Shown: positions 9,101 to 16,384, counted from the stretch's first letter. The stretch is DNA of 64,000 nt from Bacteroides intestinalis DSM 17393 (GCF_000172175.1 NZ_ABJL02000008.1:434001-498000), one strand, 5' to 3'. Notes: a model not told the origin generated them from the sequence alone. Translations and numbers: made by a program.

Positions 9101-9257
9101 CCTCACCTACAACGCATCCTGTAAGAGTTTTCTGTGCCAAGATTACCATCAAACGACTTTCTACGTCGTTTGCAACAAAAGCATAACAAGAACTACTGTA
9201 TAAGAAAAAATAACTAAAAAATAAAAAACAGATATAACTATAGATAGTAAGTTTCAT
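6150..9257 (-). CDS. SusC/RagA-family TonB-dependent outer-membrane transporter
   Basis: A 1035-residue TonB-dependent porin that imports a nutrient captured by the SusD partner, powered by TonB-ExbBD. In order: signal peptide (about 1-27), carboxypeptidase-D-like domain (LTGCVVGEDGVPLAGATV onward, about 45-115), TonB-box-like DKIVVTALG, plug domain (VSIRGIRS, PLYVIDGVPM) and a beta-barrel ending in KCEF with terminal Phe. ATG 9257 is chosen because an in-frame TTG at 9287 lies inside the -7 box at 9285-9292. The stop overlaps the SusD reading region by one base, so the pair is one operon. There is no N-terminal signalling extension of the sigma/anti-sigma type. Confidence 0.94.
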   Translation of the reverse strand: MKLTIYSYICFLFFSYFFLYSSSCYAFVANDVESRLMVILAQKTLTGCVVGEDGVPLAGATVLEIGTSNGTVTDMEGKFKLTVADNAMLRFSFMGYKTQEISVGGKTFLNITMVEDAVELDKIVVTALGIEKKEHSLSYAMSQIKNEELTRVKMPNLITSLTGKAAGVQINQVSSGLGASAKVSIRGIRSVAGENQPLYVIDGVPMLNSSSEQAFSAIGGTANAGNRDGGDGISNLNSEDIESISILKGAPAAALYGSQAGNGVILITTKKGKSQGQRSISFSTSLMFDKAVSLPEMQNRYGVSEIIDSWGERQNLPKNDNLKDFFSTGMASITSVSLSHGNEKLQNYFSYANTTGKGIIDKNRLSKHNLTFRETSTLFNDRLRLDGSVNLMRQVTKNKPTVGGFYMNPLVGLYRFPRGEDLTYYKDNFEVYDESRNLNIQNWHTSYDDFEQNPYWIVNRIQSKEVRLHAIVSLSASFKVNDWLTVQTRGNVDCINDKLRQKFYASTAPALAGTNGRYIEMDYQDIQFYGDLMLMMKKQWGDFSVNGALGTSLNDKTTNSTRYDSKTASLYYANVFNLANIIMNGSAALDQKIDARRQLQSLFATVQVGYKESAYIDLTARNDWASTLSHTKHEKRGYLYPSIGTSLILSRLFTLPEWVSYAKVRGAYSMVGNDIPPFMTYPLSHITAGGEYLANDAAPFKEMEPEMNYSWEAGAEARFLNSRIGFNLTFYKTNTRNQFFKLPTLAGDKYAYRYVNAGNILNRGWEIALDATPVLTKDFMWSTTLNFATNKNKIVALHEELKEFVYGPTSFSSSYAMKLVKGGSIGDIYGKAFVRDASGNIVYETEGSNAGLPKIEGDGNTVKVGNSNPKFQMGWNHTLSYKDISLYFLVDCRYGGKVLSQTQADMDLYGVSEVTAQARDEGYVMLEGHRIDNVKGFYKIVGGRAGTTEYYMYDATNIRLRELSLSYQLPASWMEKSKVLKKVQLSFIARNLFFFYKKAPFDPDLVLSTGNDNQGIDVYGMPTTRSWGFSLKCEF

Positions 9258-9284
9258 AATTTGCAATAAAGAAATAACAATCTG

Positions 9285-9292
9285 CAAATGTA
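9285..9292 (-). promoter_or_regulatory. -7 box for the susC-susD operon
   Basis: TACATTTG on the minus strand, 27 bp upstream of ATG 9257. It fixes the translation start by placing the alternative TTG start inside the promoter. Confidence 0.6.
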
Positions 9293-9402
9293 ACCAATTT
9301 CTTTTTCAATTAAAACCTGTTATATAACATATAAGTAATATCTATCAGTGAAAAAAGAACAATAATATTTGTTTTTCGAGGATTTGTATGTATATTAGGG
9401 GC

Positions 9403-9996
9403 ATGGATACTAATGCGGACATCTTTAAAATAGAAACAAACCATGTGGTCCCCTCACGTGGCAAAGTGTTGATATCTGAGCCTTTTCTCTATGATGAGAT
9501 GTTTGGACGTTCCGTTATTTTGTTGGTAGACCACTCTACAGATGGTACAATGGGGTTGGTACTCAATAAACCACTTCCTTTAAGCCTAAATGATGTATTG
9601 AAAGAATTTAAGGATATAAGCAATATACCGATCTATAAAGGTGGCCCATTAAGCACCGACACATTGTTTTATCTTCACACTCTGAAAGATGTGGAAGATT
9701 CGTTGCAAATAGGAAAAGGAGTTTATCTGAATGGAGACTTCGATGCCATTCGCCGTTATATTTTGCAAGGTAATGATATCGACGGAAAGATACGTTTCTT
9801 CCTGGGCTATTCCGGTTGGGAACATGATCAATTATGCCAGGAAATAGAAGAAAATACCTGGCTGATAGGATCAACAAGCATCGCCTCCCTTATGAATGAA
9901 AAAGGAAGTGCAGAGTTATGGAAAAATGTATTGGGACAGCTGGGAGGCAAGTATGAAATATGGTCACGCTTTCCACAAATTCCTACACTAAATTAA
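9403..9996 (+). CDS. YqgE/AlgH family protein
   Basis: A 197-residue protein of the UPF0301 (YqgE/AlgH) family, whose biochemical role is not settled. Typical features are GKVLISEPFLYDEMFGRSVILLVDH near the N-terminus, GTMGLVLNKPL and the middle IYKGGPLSTDTLFYLHTL, then FFLGYSGWEHDQLCQEIEENTWL. ATG 9403 (MDTNADIFKIE) is preferred over ATG 9388 because family members begin close to this point and TAGGGG lies just before it. It is divergent from susC, and its end overlaps the convergent GNAT gene by four bases. Confidence 0.9.
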   Translation: MDTNADIFKIETNHVVPSRGKVLISEPFLYDEMFGRSVILLVDHSTDGTMGLVLNKPLPLSLNDVLKEFKDISNIPIYKGGPLSTDTLFYLHTLKDVEDSLQIGKGVYLNGDFDAIRRYILQGNDIDGKIRFFLGYSGWEHDQLCQEIEENTWLIGSTSIASLMNEKGSAELWKNVLGQLGGKYEIWSRFPQIPTLN

Positions 9997-10526
9997 TCAT
10001 GCCGGATACGCTGCAATAATGCAACATCTTTGAAACATCCCTCGATACATAGCCAGTCTTTTAATAATCCGCAAGAAACAAAGCCACATGAAGTAAACAG
10101 GCGCATACTTGCTTCATTATCTGTAGCGATGTGAACGAATAGTTGTCGCATACGCAGAAAATCAAAAGCATATTCGCAAAGCAATGTTAATGCATCCTTT
10201 GCATAGCCTGCTCCGCGAAACTCTTTCCTGATCACGATACCCACTTCTCCACGCGCGTGCATAGGAGAAAAGTCTGTTATATCAACCGTGCCAATTGTCA
10301 GACCGTCTTCAAGACGCACAATCATCATACGCAGTTGTTTATCAGCAAACATATCACATTGTGAGTTCTCCATGTATTGCTTCATAACATAGCGCGAATA
10401 GGGTACTGTAAAGTTGCTGATATCCCACTGTTGAGGATCATTTTCCATCTCACAAATAAGTTCCAGATCTTCTGGCTCCATAGCACGAAGACGAATACGG
10501 TCATTTATAAAATAGGTATGTTTCAT
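9993..10526 (-). CDS. GNAT-family N-acetyltransferase (RimJ/RimL-like)
   Basis: A 177-residue acetyl-CoA-dependent acetyltransferase. It starts with the RimJ-like pattern IRLRAMEPEDLELICEMEND, has the acetyl-CoA pyrophosphate loop RKEFRGAGYAKDAL (about 117-130), and ends with the pattern ATDNEASMRLFTSCGF. The substrate is unknown. It is the last gene of the recR operon and begins directly after the glycosyltransferase stop (spacing zero), so it is probably translationally coupled. Confidence 0.88.
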   Translation of the reverse strand: MKHTYFINDRIRLRAMEPEDLELICEMENDPQQWDISNFTVPYSRYVMKQYMENSQCDMFADKQLRMMIVRLEDGLTIGTVDITDFSPMHARGEVGIVIRKEFRGAGYAKDALTLLCEYAFDFLRMRQLFVHIATDNEASMRLFTSCGFVSCGLLKDWLCIEGCFKDVALLQRIRHD

Positions 10527-11735
10527 TCAGATGTAACATTTATCAGGAGTCACCAATACGCGACTCTCCGGGTTATAAATACCAAGGCTCAATCCCATTT
10601 TGTGATGATGGGACAGCAAGCGAATAATAGCTGAAAAAGAAAAGGCACGGCAATCATATACTACATGCGTGAAACCTTTCAGTGAAATAAATGAACTTCC
10701 ATGACCATCTACAGCAGACATTTCGTTGGATACAACAAAGTGATGCTTTCCACCTAATCCGTTACGCTTTAAAAGTACGCGCAAGCTATGAATGGTTGCT
10801 TCTTCGCCAAATATGAGAAAACGAGGAAAACGTTGTCCTTTCTGGAAAGAGATTTTTGTCTCTTTTACCGGAAAACGAAACAAACGCTGCACAAAAAGTA
10901 CAAACAAGCGAACATACATCTGTAGATGAATACCCGCACGCACCAGCCAACATCCTATAACACCATAACGTTCGCCATGTTTACAAAAGAAAATATCCAT
11001 TGCCTTACAAAATACACGCACATGACGGTAAGTGTCCTTCGATGTACTTTCTCCCTTATAATGCAATATCGGACAGGGCAAATAATAATTTTTATATCCT
11101 GCTTCTTCTATCCGGCAAGACAGGTCAATATCCTCACCATACATGAAGAAATCTTCATCCAGTAATCCGGTCTTATCTAATGCTGAACGACGAAGCAACA
11201 TAAATGCACCCGCCAGTACTTCCACCTGATGAACGCCATTCATATCCAAAGCAGTACAATAATAACCACCCAAACTTTTAGAGTGTGGAAACAATCGTCC
11301 CAAACCGGACAATTTACCAAAAGTTGCCGCCAAAGTAGGATATCCACGTTTAGATTCCCTCAAAAAGCGTCCGTCATGCGTTATCATTTTCACACCGGCA
11401 GCCCCGGCTTCAGGATGAGCATCCATAAAAGGTATTGCCTCTTCCAATGTCTGTTCCGACAATACAGTGTCAGGATTCAGCAGTAGCACATACTCCCCTT
11501 TCGACTCACGAATTACTTGGTTATTGGCACGGGCAAAGCCCAGATTTTCTTTATTATAGATATAGGTGATATTCGGAAAACGCTCAGTGATATATGCTTC
11601 AGAATCGTCCATAGAGGCATTATCCACTACCAGAATCTCGGCTGAAAGATTGTCAATAGCCCTGTATAAGGAACAAAGACACTGTTCCAGGTAATACTTA
11701 ACATTATAATTGACTATGACAACGGAGAGTTTCAT
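10527..11735 (-). CDS. Family 2 glycosyltransferase
   Basis: A 402-residue GT-A-fold glycosyltransferase. Visible motifs are VVIVNYNVKYYLEQCL at the N-terminus, EILVVDNASMD, the metal-binding region LLLNPDTVL (DxD-like NPD) and the acceptor-side EDIDLSCRIEEAGY. The last 150 residues have a hydrophobic amphipathic stretch (VRLFVLFVQRLF) that may attach it to the inner membrane. It resembles rhamnosyltransferase-type GT2 enzymes of surface-polysaccharide synthesis, but the sugar cannot be read. Its start overlaps the preceding membrane-protein gene by four bases (ATGA). Confidence 0.9.
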   Translation of the reverse strand: MKLSVVIVNYNVKYYLEQCLCSLYRAIDNLSAEILVVDNASMDDSEAYITERFPNITYIYNKENLGFARANNQVIRESKGEYVLLLNPDTVLSEQTLEEAIPFMDAHPEAGAAGVKMITHDGRFLRESKRGYPTLAATFGKLSGLGRLFPHSKSLGGYYCTALDMNGVHQVEVLAGAFMLLRRSALDKTGLLDEDFFMYGEDIDLSCRIEEAGYKNYYLPCPILHYKGESTSKDTYRHVRVFCKAMDIFFCKHGERYGVIGCWLVRAGIHLQMYVRLFVLFVQRLFRFPVKETKISFQKGQRFPRFLIFGEEATIHSLRVLLKRNGLGGKHHFVVSNEMSAVDGHGSSFISLKGFTHVVYDCRAFSFSAIIRLLSHHHKMGLSLGIYNPESRVLVTPDKCYI

Positions 11736-12190
11736 GCTTCCTCTTCTTTATTAATATGCAATTCCTTACGCAAGCGTCCCTCACCGGGCAAACAAAACAA
11801 TGAAGCCGTTAGAGCAATAAAAGCACAAAGAATTCCTTTATTACTCAACATGAGATAATAAACAGCAAAACCCGCCAACACCGGTAACATTAAAAGTATA
11901 ATGCGAATTTTACTCCAGAAAGAATACAAATGTAAGGCTTCGGGCAAACTAACCTTGTCGATCTTGCGCGTAAGCACCCATGCAAATAATTTTAAGGACA
12001 CAGGCACACAGATAGCTGCCAGCAAAATAACCAAAGTTTCAGCCAAATAAGTAGCACGTACATCAGCAGCGTACATGCCTACCCATTCCCCACCAGTTTC
12101 ACCTACTATTATTAACAGAACCGGCAGCAACCAAAAGCTAATAAATATAACTTTTAAACGAGCTGCCACGTGTTTTATTTGATTTTCCAT
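11732..12190 (-). CDS. Conserved inner-membrane protein of unknown function
   Basis: A 152-residue protein with four likely transmembrane helices (about 13-30, 48-70, 98-112, 117-134) and a charged cytoplasmic tail (RLRKELHINKEEEA). I do not recognise a named family. It is placed between recR (26 bp away) and a GT2 glycosyltransferase, with which it overlaps by four bases. A role beside the glycosyltransferase in envelope assembly is a guess from context. Confidence 0.75.
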   Translation of the reverse strand: MENQIKHVAARLKVIFISFWLLPVLLIIVGETGGEWVGMYAADVRATYLAETLVILLAAICVPVSLKLFAWVLTRKIDKVSLPEALHLYSFWSKIRIILLMLPVLAGFAVYYLMLSNKGILCAFIALTASLFCLPGEGRLRKELHINKEEEA

Positions 12191-12216
12191 GTGCTAATAA
12201 CTTAATAATTAATAAT

Positions 12217-12834
12217 TCAATTTGTTCCGGAAAAAGGAGTTCGATTCACAATACTACGTCCCAATGTCACCTCATCAGCATATTCCAGTTCATCACCAAC
12301 AGAAATACCACGGGCTATGACACTCAACTTCACACCCAGTTTCTCCAATTTACGGTAAATATAAAAATTGGTTGTATCACCCTCCATTGTGGTACTAAGT
12401 GCCAGGATAACTTCTTTTATTCCACCTGCAGATACACGCTGCACAAGGCTTTCTATTTGTAAATCGCCTGGTCCCACCCCATCCATTGGTGAAATGACGC
12501 CACCCAACACATGGTAAAGTCCACGAAATTGCTGTGTAGCCTCCACTGCCATGACATCACGGATATTTTCCACAACGCACACAGTAGAATCATCTCGCTG
12601 TGGATTAGCACAGATACGGCAAGTCTCGGTATCCGATATATTGTGGCAGACTTTACAATATTTCACTTCGTGCTTCAGCGTAACAATGGCATTGCCAAAA
12701 GCCTCCACTACCGCCGTATCCTGTCTCAAAAGATGCAACACCAAGCGCATAGCCGTCTTTCGTCCCACTCCGGGCAGTTTGGCAAATTCACTCACTGCCT
12801 TCTCCAATAATATCGAGGAAAATTGTCCATTCAT
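12217..12834 (-). CDS. recR: Recombination mediator protein RecR
   Basis: A 205-residue RecR, which with RecO/RecF loads RecA on gapped DNA. It has an N-terminal HhH region (LPGVGRKTAMRLVLHLL), a zinc finger with Cys at CKVCHNISDTETCRICANP (about 57-75), and a Toprim domain (VCVVENIRDVMAVEATQQFRGLYHVLGG) ending in a Walker-B-like region. First gene of a four-gene operon, with a -7 box 23 bp upstream. Confidence 0.96.
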   Translation of the reverse strand: MNGQFSSILLEKAVSEFAKLPGVGRKTAMRLVLHLLRQDTAVVEAFGNAIVTLKHEVKYCKVCHNISDTETCRICANPQRDDSTVCVVENIRDVMAVEATQQFRGLYHVLGGVISPMDGVGPGDLQIESLVQRVSAGGIKEVILALSTTMEGDTTNFYIYRKLEKLGVKLSVIARGISVGDELEYADEVTLGRSIVNRTPFSGTN

Positions 12835-12857
12835 ACTTAAAAATCAACTATTGGCGA

Positions 12858-12865
12858 CAAAGATA
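12858..12865 (-). promoter_or_regulatory. -7 box for the recR operon
   Basis: TATCTTTG on the minus strand, 23 bp upstream of the recR ATG. Confidence 0.6.
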
Positions 12866-12984
12866 ATGCAAATTGAGTACAGAACTTTCATGCAAGCATG
12901 AAAAAGTTATGCCAAAATGCAGCTTATCTTCTCAAAAGATTATCAGAATTCCGTATTCTGAACACGGAATTTTGAAATAAGTGC

Positions 12985-12992
12985 TACCTTTG
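12985..12992 (+). promoter_or_regulatory. -7 box for the engB leader or a small RNA
   Basis: TACCTTTG fits the consensus exactly. Transcription would begin near 12998, giving about 210 nt of leader before engB. Confidence 0.65.
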
Positions 12993-12997
12993 CACAC

Positions 12998-13165
12998 GTA
13001 AAAAAAGAGAAACAGCCTGTAAGGAGTGTAAACATTTACGTACCACCGCTCATAAGTAGCTCCTGGAAGGGGGCATAACGTTTTTAAAGAATAAAGGCAA
13101 CGTTTTTAAAAAACGTCCGCCATATTCTTTAAAAACGTTGGGAGAGTTTTTTAAAAACATTCTCC
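12998..13165 (+). ncRNA. Candidate structured leader or small RNA before engB
   Basis: Downstream of the -7 box is an AGGAG...CTCCT stem (13022-13026 with 13060-13064) enclosing GTAAA/TTTAC. Then comes a perfect 17-bp inverted repeat (13077-13093 with 13123-13139) enclosing an inner ACGTTTTT/AAAAACGT hairpin (13100-13116), and a further GGAGA...TCTCC hairpin with a T6 tract (13140-13164). This could be an independent small RNA with its own terminator or a regulatory 5' leader of engB. No known RNA family was assigned. Confidence 0.45.
13077..13139. repeat. Perfect 17-bp inverted repeat with a nested palindrome
   Basis: The outer arms are at 13077-13093 and 13123-13139 with no mismatch. The 29-bp interior carries a second hairpin with arms 13100-13107 and 13109-13116. 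Both stems share the core ACGTTTTTAAA, so three copies of this word occur in 63 bp. Confidence 0.85.
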
Positions 13166-13210
13166 ACACAGATAAAAAGAGTAAGAAACTTTCTAAAATT
13201 GACAAGAAAA

Positions 13211-13816
13211 ATGGAGATTACAAGCGCCGAATTCGTCATTAGTAATACAGACGTTAAAAAATGTCCCCCCGGAATATTTCCCGAATATGCTTTTATCGGA
13301 CGTTCCAACGTTGGGAAATCCAGCCTCATCAATATGATGACAGGCCGTAAAGGACTTGCTATGACTTCCGCCACTCCGGGAAAAACAATGCTTATCAACC
13401 ACTTCCTTATTAATAAAAGTTGGTATATAGTCGATCTGCCCGGTTACGGCTACGCCAGACGCGGACAAAAAGGAAAATCACAGATACAGCGCATCATTGA
13501 AGATTATATTCTGGAACGTGAACAGATGACAAATCTCTTTGTGCTTATCGACTCACGGCTCGATCCACAAGTCATCGACATCGAATTCATGGGATGGTTG
13601 GGCGAACATGGAATCCCCTTCTCCATCGTCTTTACCAAAGGCGATAAGCTGAAAGGAGGCAGATTGAACAGCAATATCCAGCAGTATCTGAAAAAACTAA
13701 AAGAGCAATGGGAAGAACTTCCCCCATATTTTGTGACCTCTTCTGAGAACAGAATGGGCAAAAAAGAGTTATTAGATTATATAGAGAGTATTAATAAAGA
13801 ATTGAATACCAAATAA
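13211..13816 (+). CDS. engB: Ribosome biogenesis GTP-binding protein EngB/YsxC
   Basis: A 201-residue TRAFAC-class GTPase needed for large ribosomal subunit assembly. G-motifs visible: G1 GRSNVGKSS (about 29-37), G2 region TSATPGKT, G3 DLPGYG (about 75-80), G4 TKGD and G5 TSS. ATG 13211 (MEITSAEFVIS) is chosen; an upstream TTG at 13199 would add only four residues. It is followed 12 bp later by the DUF4923 gene, probably co-transcribed, and preceded by the structured leader. Confidence 0.95.
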   Translation: MEITSAEFVISNTDVKKCPPGIFPEYAFIGRSNVGKSSLINMMTGRKGLAMTSATPGKTMLINHFLINKSWYIVDLPGYGYARRGQKGKSQIQRIIEDYILEREQMTNLFVLIDSRLDPQVIDIEFMGWLGEHGIPFSIVFTKGDKLKGGRLNSNIQQYLKKLKEQWEELPPYFVTSSENRMGKKELLDYIESINKELNTK

Positions 13817-13828
13817 AGTAATAGTTAT

Positions 13829-14431
13829 ATGAAAAAGAGTGTATTTTCAGTGGCATTTATTGTCACTTTGCTTCTGGTGTCTGCCAATAGTCAGGCACAG
13901 TCGCTAAAAGATTTATTCAATAAAGAAAACGTAGAAAAGGTAGTTAGTGCCGTTACTGGTAAAAATACCGTTGATATGACAGGAACATGGTCCTATACTG
14001 GTTCTGCTATCGAATTTGAATCAGATAATTTATTAATGAAAGCCGGTGGTGCAGTAGCCGCTACTACGGCAGAAGCCAAGCTCGACGAGCAATTAAGTAA
14101 AGTAGGCATCAAACCCGGACAAATGAGCTTTACCTTTGCGGCCGACAGTACATTCAACGTCAAATTGGGAGCCAAAACTTTGAAGGGTACCTATACATAC
14201 GATGCTACCGAAAAACATGTAGCCATGAAGTTCGTTAAACTGATAAACATGAATGCCAAAGTCAATTGCACATCAAGCAATATGGATTTGCTGTTCGAAT
14301 CTGATAAACTTTTAAAGCTTATTACTTTCCTTTCTAGCAAAAGCAGCAATGCAACACTAAAAACAATCAGCTCTCTGGCAAACAGCTACGATGGCATGAT
14401 GCTAGGGTTCTCACTCGAAAAGAAAGAATAA
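13829..14431 (+). CDS. DUF4923 family exported protein (lipocalin-like)
   Basis: A 200-residue secreted protein with a clear Sec signal (MKKSVFSVAFIVTLLLVSANSQAQ). The rest carries GTWSYTGSAIEFESDNLLMKAGG and repeated small beta-strand patterns, as in the Bacteroidales DUF4923/lipocalin-like family. No catalytic motif is seen. It lacks a lipobox Cys, so it should be periplasmic and soluble. It lies 12 bp after engB and ends 16 bp before a strong bidirectional terminator. Confidence 0.85.
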   Translation: MKKSVFSVAFIVTLLLVSANSQAQSLKDLFNKENVEKVVSAVTGKNTVDMTGTWSYTGSAIEFESDNLLMKAGGAVAATTAEAKLDEQLSKVGIKPGQMSFTFAADSTFNVKLGAKTLKGTYTYDATEKHVAMKFVKLINMNAKVNCTSSNMDLLFESDKLLKLITFLSSKSSNATLKTISSLANSYDGMMLGFSLEKKE

Positions 14432-14446
14432 CAATATACAGAAATT

Positions 14447-14483
14447 AAAAAGCCCCGTAAACTTACTGTTTACGGGGCTTTTT
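14447..14483. terminator. Bidirectional terminator between the DUF4923 gene and the tRNA array
   Basis: A perfect 16-bp stem (14447-14462 with 14468-14483), GC-rich core CCCCGTAAAC and 5-nt loop, flanked by A5 and T5. It serves the engB operon on the plus strand and the tRNA array on the minus strand. Confidence 0.9.
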
Positions 14484-14516
14484 AATTATTAATTTCTTAG
14501 ATTATTATGAGAATTG

Positions 14517-14589
14517 AGCGGAAAACGAGACTCGAACTCGCGACCCTAACCTTGGCAAGGTTATGCTCTACCAACTGAGCTATTTCCGC
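14517..14589 (-). tRNA. tRNA-Gly (GCC), copy 3 in transcription order
   Basis: A 73-nt cloverleaf: GCGGAAA acceptor, anticodon loop CTTGCCA with GCC, T-loop TTCGAGT, no encoded CCA. Identical to the other two Gly genes in the array. Last gene before the terminator. Confidence 0.95.
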
Positions 14590-14620
14590 ATTAGATGACT
14601 CTCTTTTCACAAAGAGTTGG

Positions 14621-14702
14621 TGCCCAGAACAGGACTCGAACCTGCATGCCTCTCGACACACGCACCTGAAACGTGCGCGTCTACCAATTCCGCCACCTGG
14701 GC
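14621..14702 (-). tRNA. tRNA-Leu (CAG), copy 2
   Basis: An 82-nt class II tRNA with long variable arm. The acceptor is GCCCAGG; anticodon stem CACGT/GCGTG holds loop TTCAGGT, giving CAG. Identical to the copy at 14943-15024. Confidence 0.95.
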
Positions 14703-14728
14703 ATTGTGTCATCTTTTATATAAAAGAG

Positions 14729-14801
14729 AGCGGAAAACGAGACTCGAACTCGCGACCCTAACCTTGGCAAGGTTATGCTCTACCAACTGAGCTATTTCCG
14801 C
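14729..14801 (-). tRNA. tRNA-Gly (GCC), copy 2
   Basis: Same 73-nt sequence as the other two Gly-GCC genes in this array; anticodon GCC, no encoded CCA. Confidence 0.95.
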
Positions 14802-14817
14802 AACTATGATGACTGTG

Positions 14818-14901
14818 TGAAGAGAAGGAGACTCGAACTCCCACGACATAACTGTCACTACCCCCTCAAAGTAGCGCGTCTACCAATTCCGCCACCTCTC
14901 C
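14818..14901 (-). tRNA. tRNA-Leu (GAG)
   Basis: An 84-nt class II tRNA. The anticodon stem CTACT/GGTAG holds loop TTGAGGG, giving GAG. The acceptor is GGAGAGG paired with TCTCTTC, including G-U pairs. It is the only single-copy species in the array. Confidence 0.93.
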
Positions 14902-14942
14902 ATACATTTCATATTCTCAAAGAGCAATTGCCTCACCTAATG

Positions 14943-15024
14943 TGCCCAGAACAGGACTCGAACCTGCATGCCTCTCGACACACGCACCTGAAACGTGCGC
15001 GTCTACCAATTCCGCCACCTGGGC
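14943..15024 (-). tRNA. tRNA-Leu (CAG), copy 1
   Basis: An 82-nt class II tRNA identical to 14621-14702; anticodon CAG. Confidence 0.95.
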
Positions 15025-15051
15025 ATTAGGTAATTGCAATCTATGCACTTG

Positions 15052-15124
15052 AGCGGAAAACGAGACTCGAACTCGCGACCCTAACCTTGGCAAGGTTATG
15101 CTCTACCAACTGAGCTATTTCCGC
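15052..15124 (-). tRNA. tRNA-Gly (GCC), copy 1 (first in the array)
   Basis: A 73-nt Gly-GCC gene, first transcribed of six. It is preceded 11 bp upstream by the array's -7 box. Confidence 0.95.
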
Positions 15125-15135
15125 GATTGCGGATG

Positions 15136-15166
15136 CAAAGGTAGATATTTTCTCCAAACCTGCAAA
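15136..15166 (-). promoter_or_regulatory. Promoter of the six-gene tRNA array
   Basis: On the minus strand TTTG (15163-15166), a 19-bp spacer, then TACCTTTG (15136-15143): both elements of the Bacteroides promoter match exactly. It is the best promoter in the window, as expected for a tRNA operon. Confidence 0.85.
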
Positions 15167-15234
15167 CATTCCGCCCGTTTTTTTCGCGAAGAAAACTATA
15201 CATCTCCTCCACTCTGAAGACATGTTTTTGATTA

Positions 15235-16374
15235 TCAACTCATTCTGTCCCGATAATCTTCGTAAGAAAATTGCCTGAATATTTCAGCCTTCCCATCTTT
15301 CGTCCACATAGCAATAGCAGGATGATGGATTCCATTGAACATATTTGTTTTTACCATAGTGTAATGAATCATATCTTCGAAGACTATGCGTTCTCCGATC
15401 TGCAGTTCATGATCGAAACTCCAATCTCCCATATAATCACCACTCAGGCATGAATTCCCTCCCAAACGATATACATGGCAACCATTATTCCCCATTTCAG
15501 CACCACATACAGCGGGCTGATAAGGCATTTCAAGACAGTCGGGCATGTGACAGGTAAAGCTAACATTGAGAATAGCTGTGCGAATGCCGCGACTTTCTAC
15601 AATATCCACTACTTCGGAAGTCAAAACACCAGTTTGCCAGGTAAAAGCAGAACCTGGCTCCAAAATAATACGCAAATGAGGATGGCGGCTACGTAAATCA
15701 TTCAATAAATGAATAAGATGCTCTACATCATAATCTTTACGTGTCATCAAATGACCACCACCCAGATTCAGCCATTTTATCTGCGGGAACCAATAAGAGA
15801 ATTTTTCTTCCAAATGCTTAAGCGTACGTTCCAGTTCGTAAGAAGAAGACTCACAGTGGCAGTGGCAATGAAACCCTTCAATACCCTGCGGCAAGGTTTC
15901 AGTCAGTAAATCTGCCGTTATGCCGAAACGGGTTCCGGGAGCACAAGGATTATATAACTCTGTTTCTACTTCTGAATATTCAGGATTGATACGAATACCA
16001 CAGGAAATTCCACTTCCTTCCTTTACCACCGCAGGATAGAAACGGCAGAATTGTGACAAAGAATTAAAGGTTATATGACTACTACAACGCATGATTTCCG
16101 GGAAATCAGCCTCCGTATAGGCAGGAGAATAGGTATGAGCTTTACTGCCGAACTCTTCCAGTGCCAATCGCGCTTCATATACGGAACTCGCCGTAGAATG
16201 CTCGACATATTCCCTAAAAATAGGAAATGAGCGCCACATAGCAAACGATTTAAAGGCCAGAATAATTTCCACCCCGGCACGATCGGCAACACTTTTTATC
16301 AGCGTGAGGTTTTTTCTCAATAATTCTTCATCCATAATATAGCATGGAGAAGGGAAACGATCAAAATCTATCAT
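15235..16374 (-). CDS. nspC: Carboxynorspermidine decarboxylase NspC
   Basis: A 379-residue PLP enzyme of the alanine-racemase/ornithine-decarboxylase fold. It decarboxylates carboxyspermidine/carboxynorspermidine, the route to spermidine in Bacteroidota. Visible are the PLP Lys in ILAFKSFAMW (about 42), HCHCHCESSSYE (about 175), the phosphate-binding LNLGGGH (about 203), and the EPGSAFTWQTG and CLSGDYMG motifs of the family. It lies 10 bp after uvrD and is the second gene of that operon. Confidence 0.93.
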   Translation of the reverse strand: MIDFDRFPSPCYIMDEELLRKNLTLIKSVADRAGVEIILAFKSFAMWRSFPIFREYVEHSTASSVYEARLALEEFGSKAHTYSPAYTEADFPEIMRCSSHITFNSLSQFCRFYPAVVKEGSGISCGIRINPEYSEVETELYNPCAPGTRFGITADLLTETLPQGIEGFHCHCHCESSSYELERTLKHLEEKFSYWFPQIKWLNLGGGHLMTRKDYDVEHLIHLLNDLRSRHPHLRIILEPGSAFTWQTGVLTSEVVDIVESRGIRTAILNVSFTCHMPDCLEMPYQPAVCGAEMGNNGCHVYRLGGNSCLSGDYMGDWSFDHELQIGERIVFEDMIHYTMVKTNMFNGIHHPAIAMWTKDGKAEIFRQFSYEDYRDRMS

Positions 16375-16384
16375 ATTTTCTTTT

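Larger units (their letters stand above)
12835..13210. other. Intergenic region between recR and engB: two promoters and a structured leader
   Basis: This 376-bp gap has no convincing ORF. It holds the recR promoter, overlapping dyads near 12944-12970 (CAGAAT/ATTCTG and ATTCCGT/ACGGAAT), a forward -7 box at 12985-12992, and a transcribed segment of about 200 nt rich in inverted repeats. Confidence 0.7.

Noticed and set aside
13129..13761. Minus-strand ORFs opposite engB
   Set aside because: They are shadows of the EngB frame, which has all G-motifs.
14497..15238. ORFs across the tRNA array (for example 14497-14712, 14775-15029, 15041-15238)
   Set aside because: Their 'proteins' are translations of repeated tRNA sequence (such as EIAQLVEHNLAKVRVASSSLVFRS), a well-known artefact.
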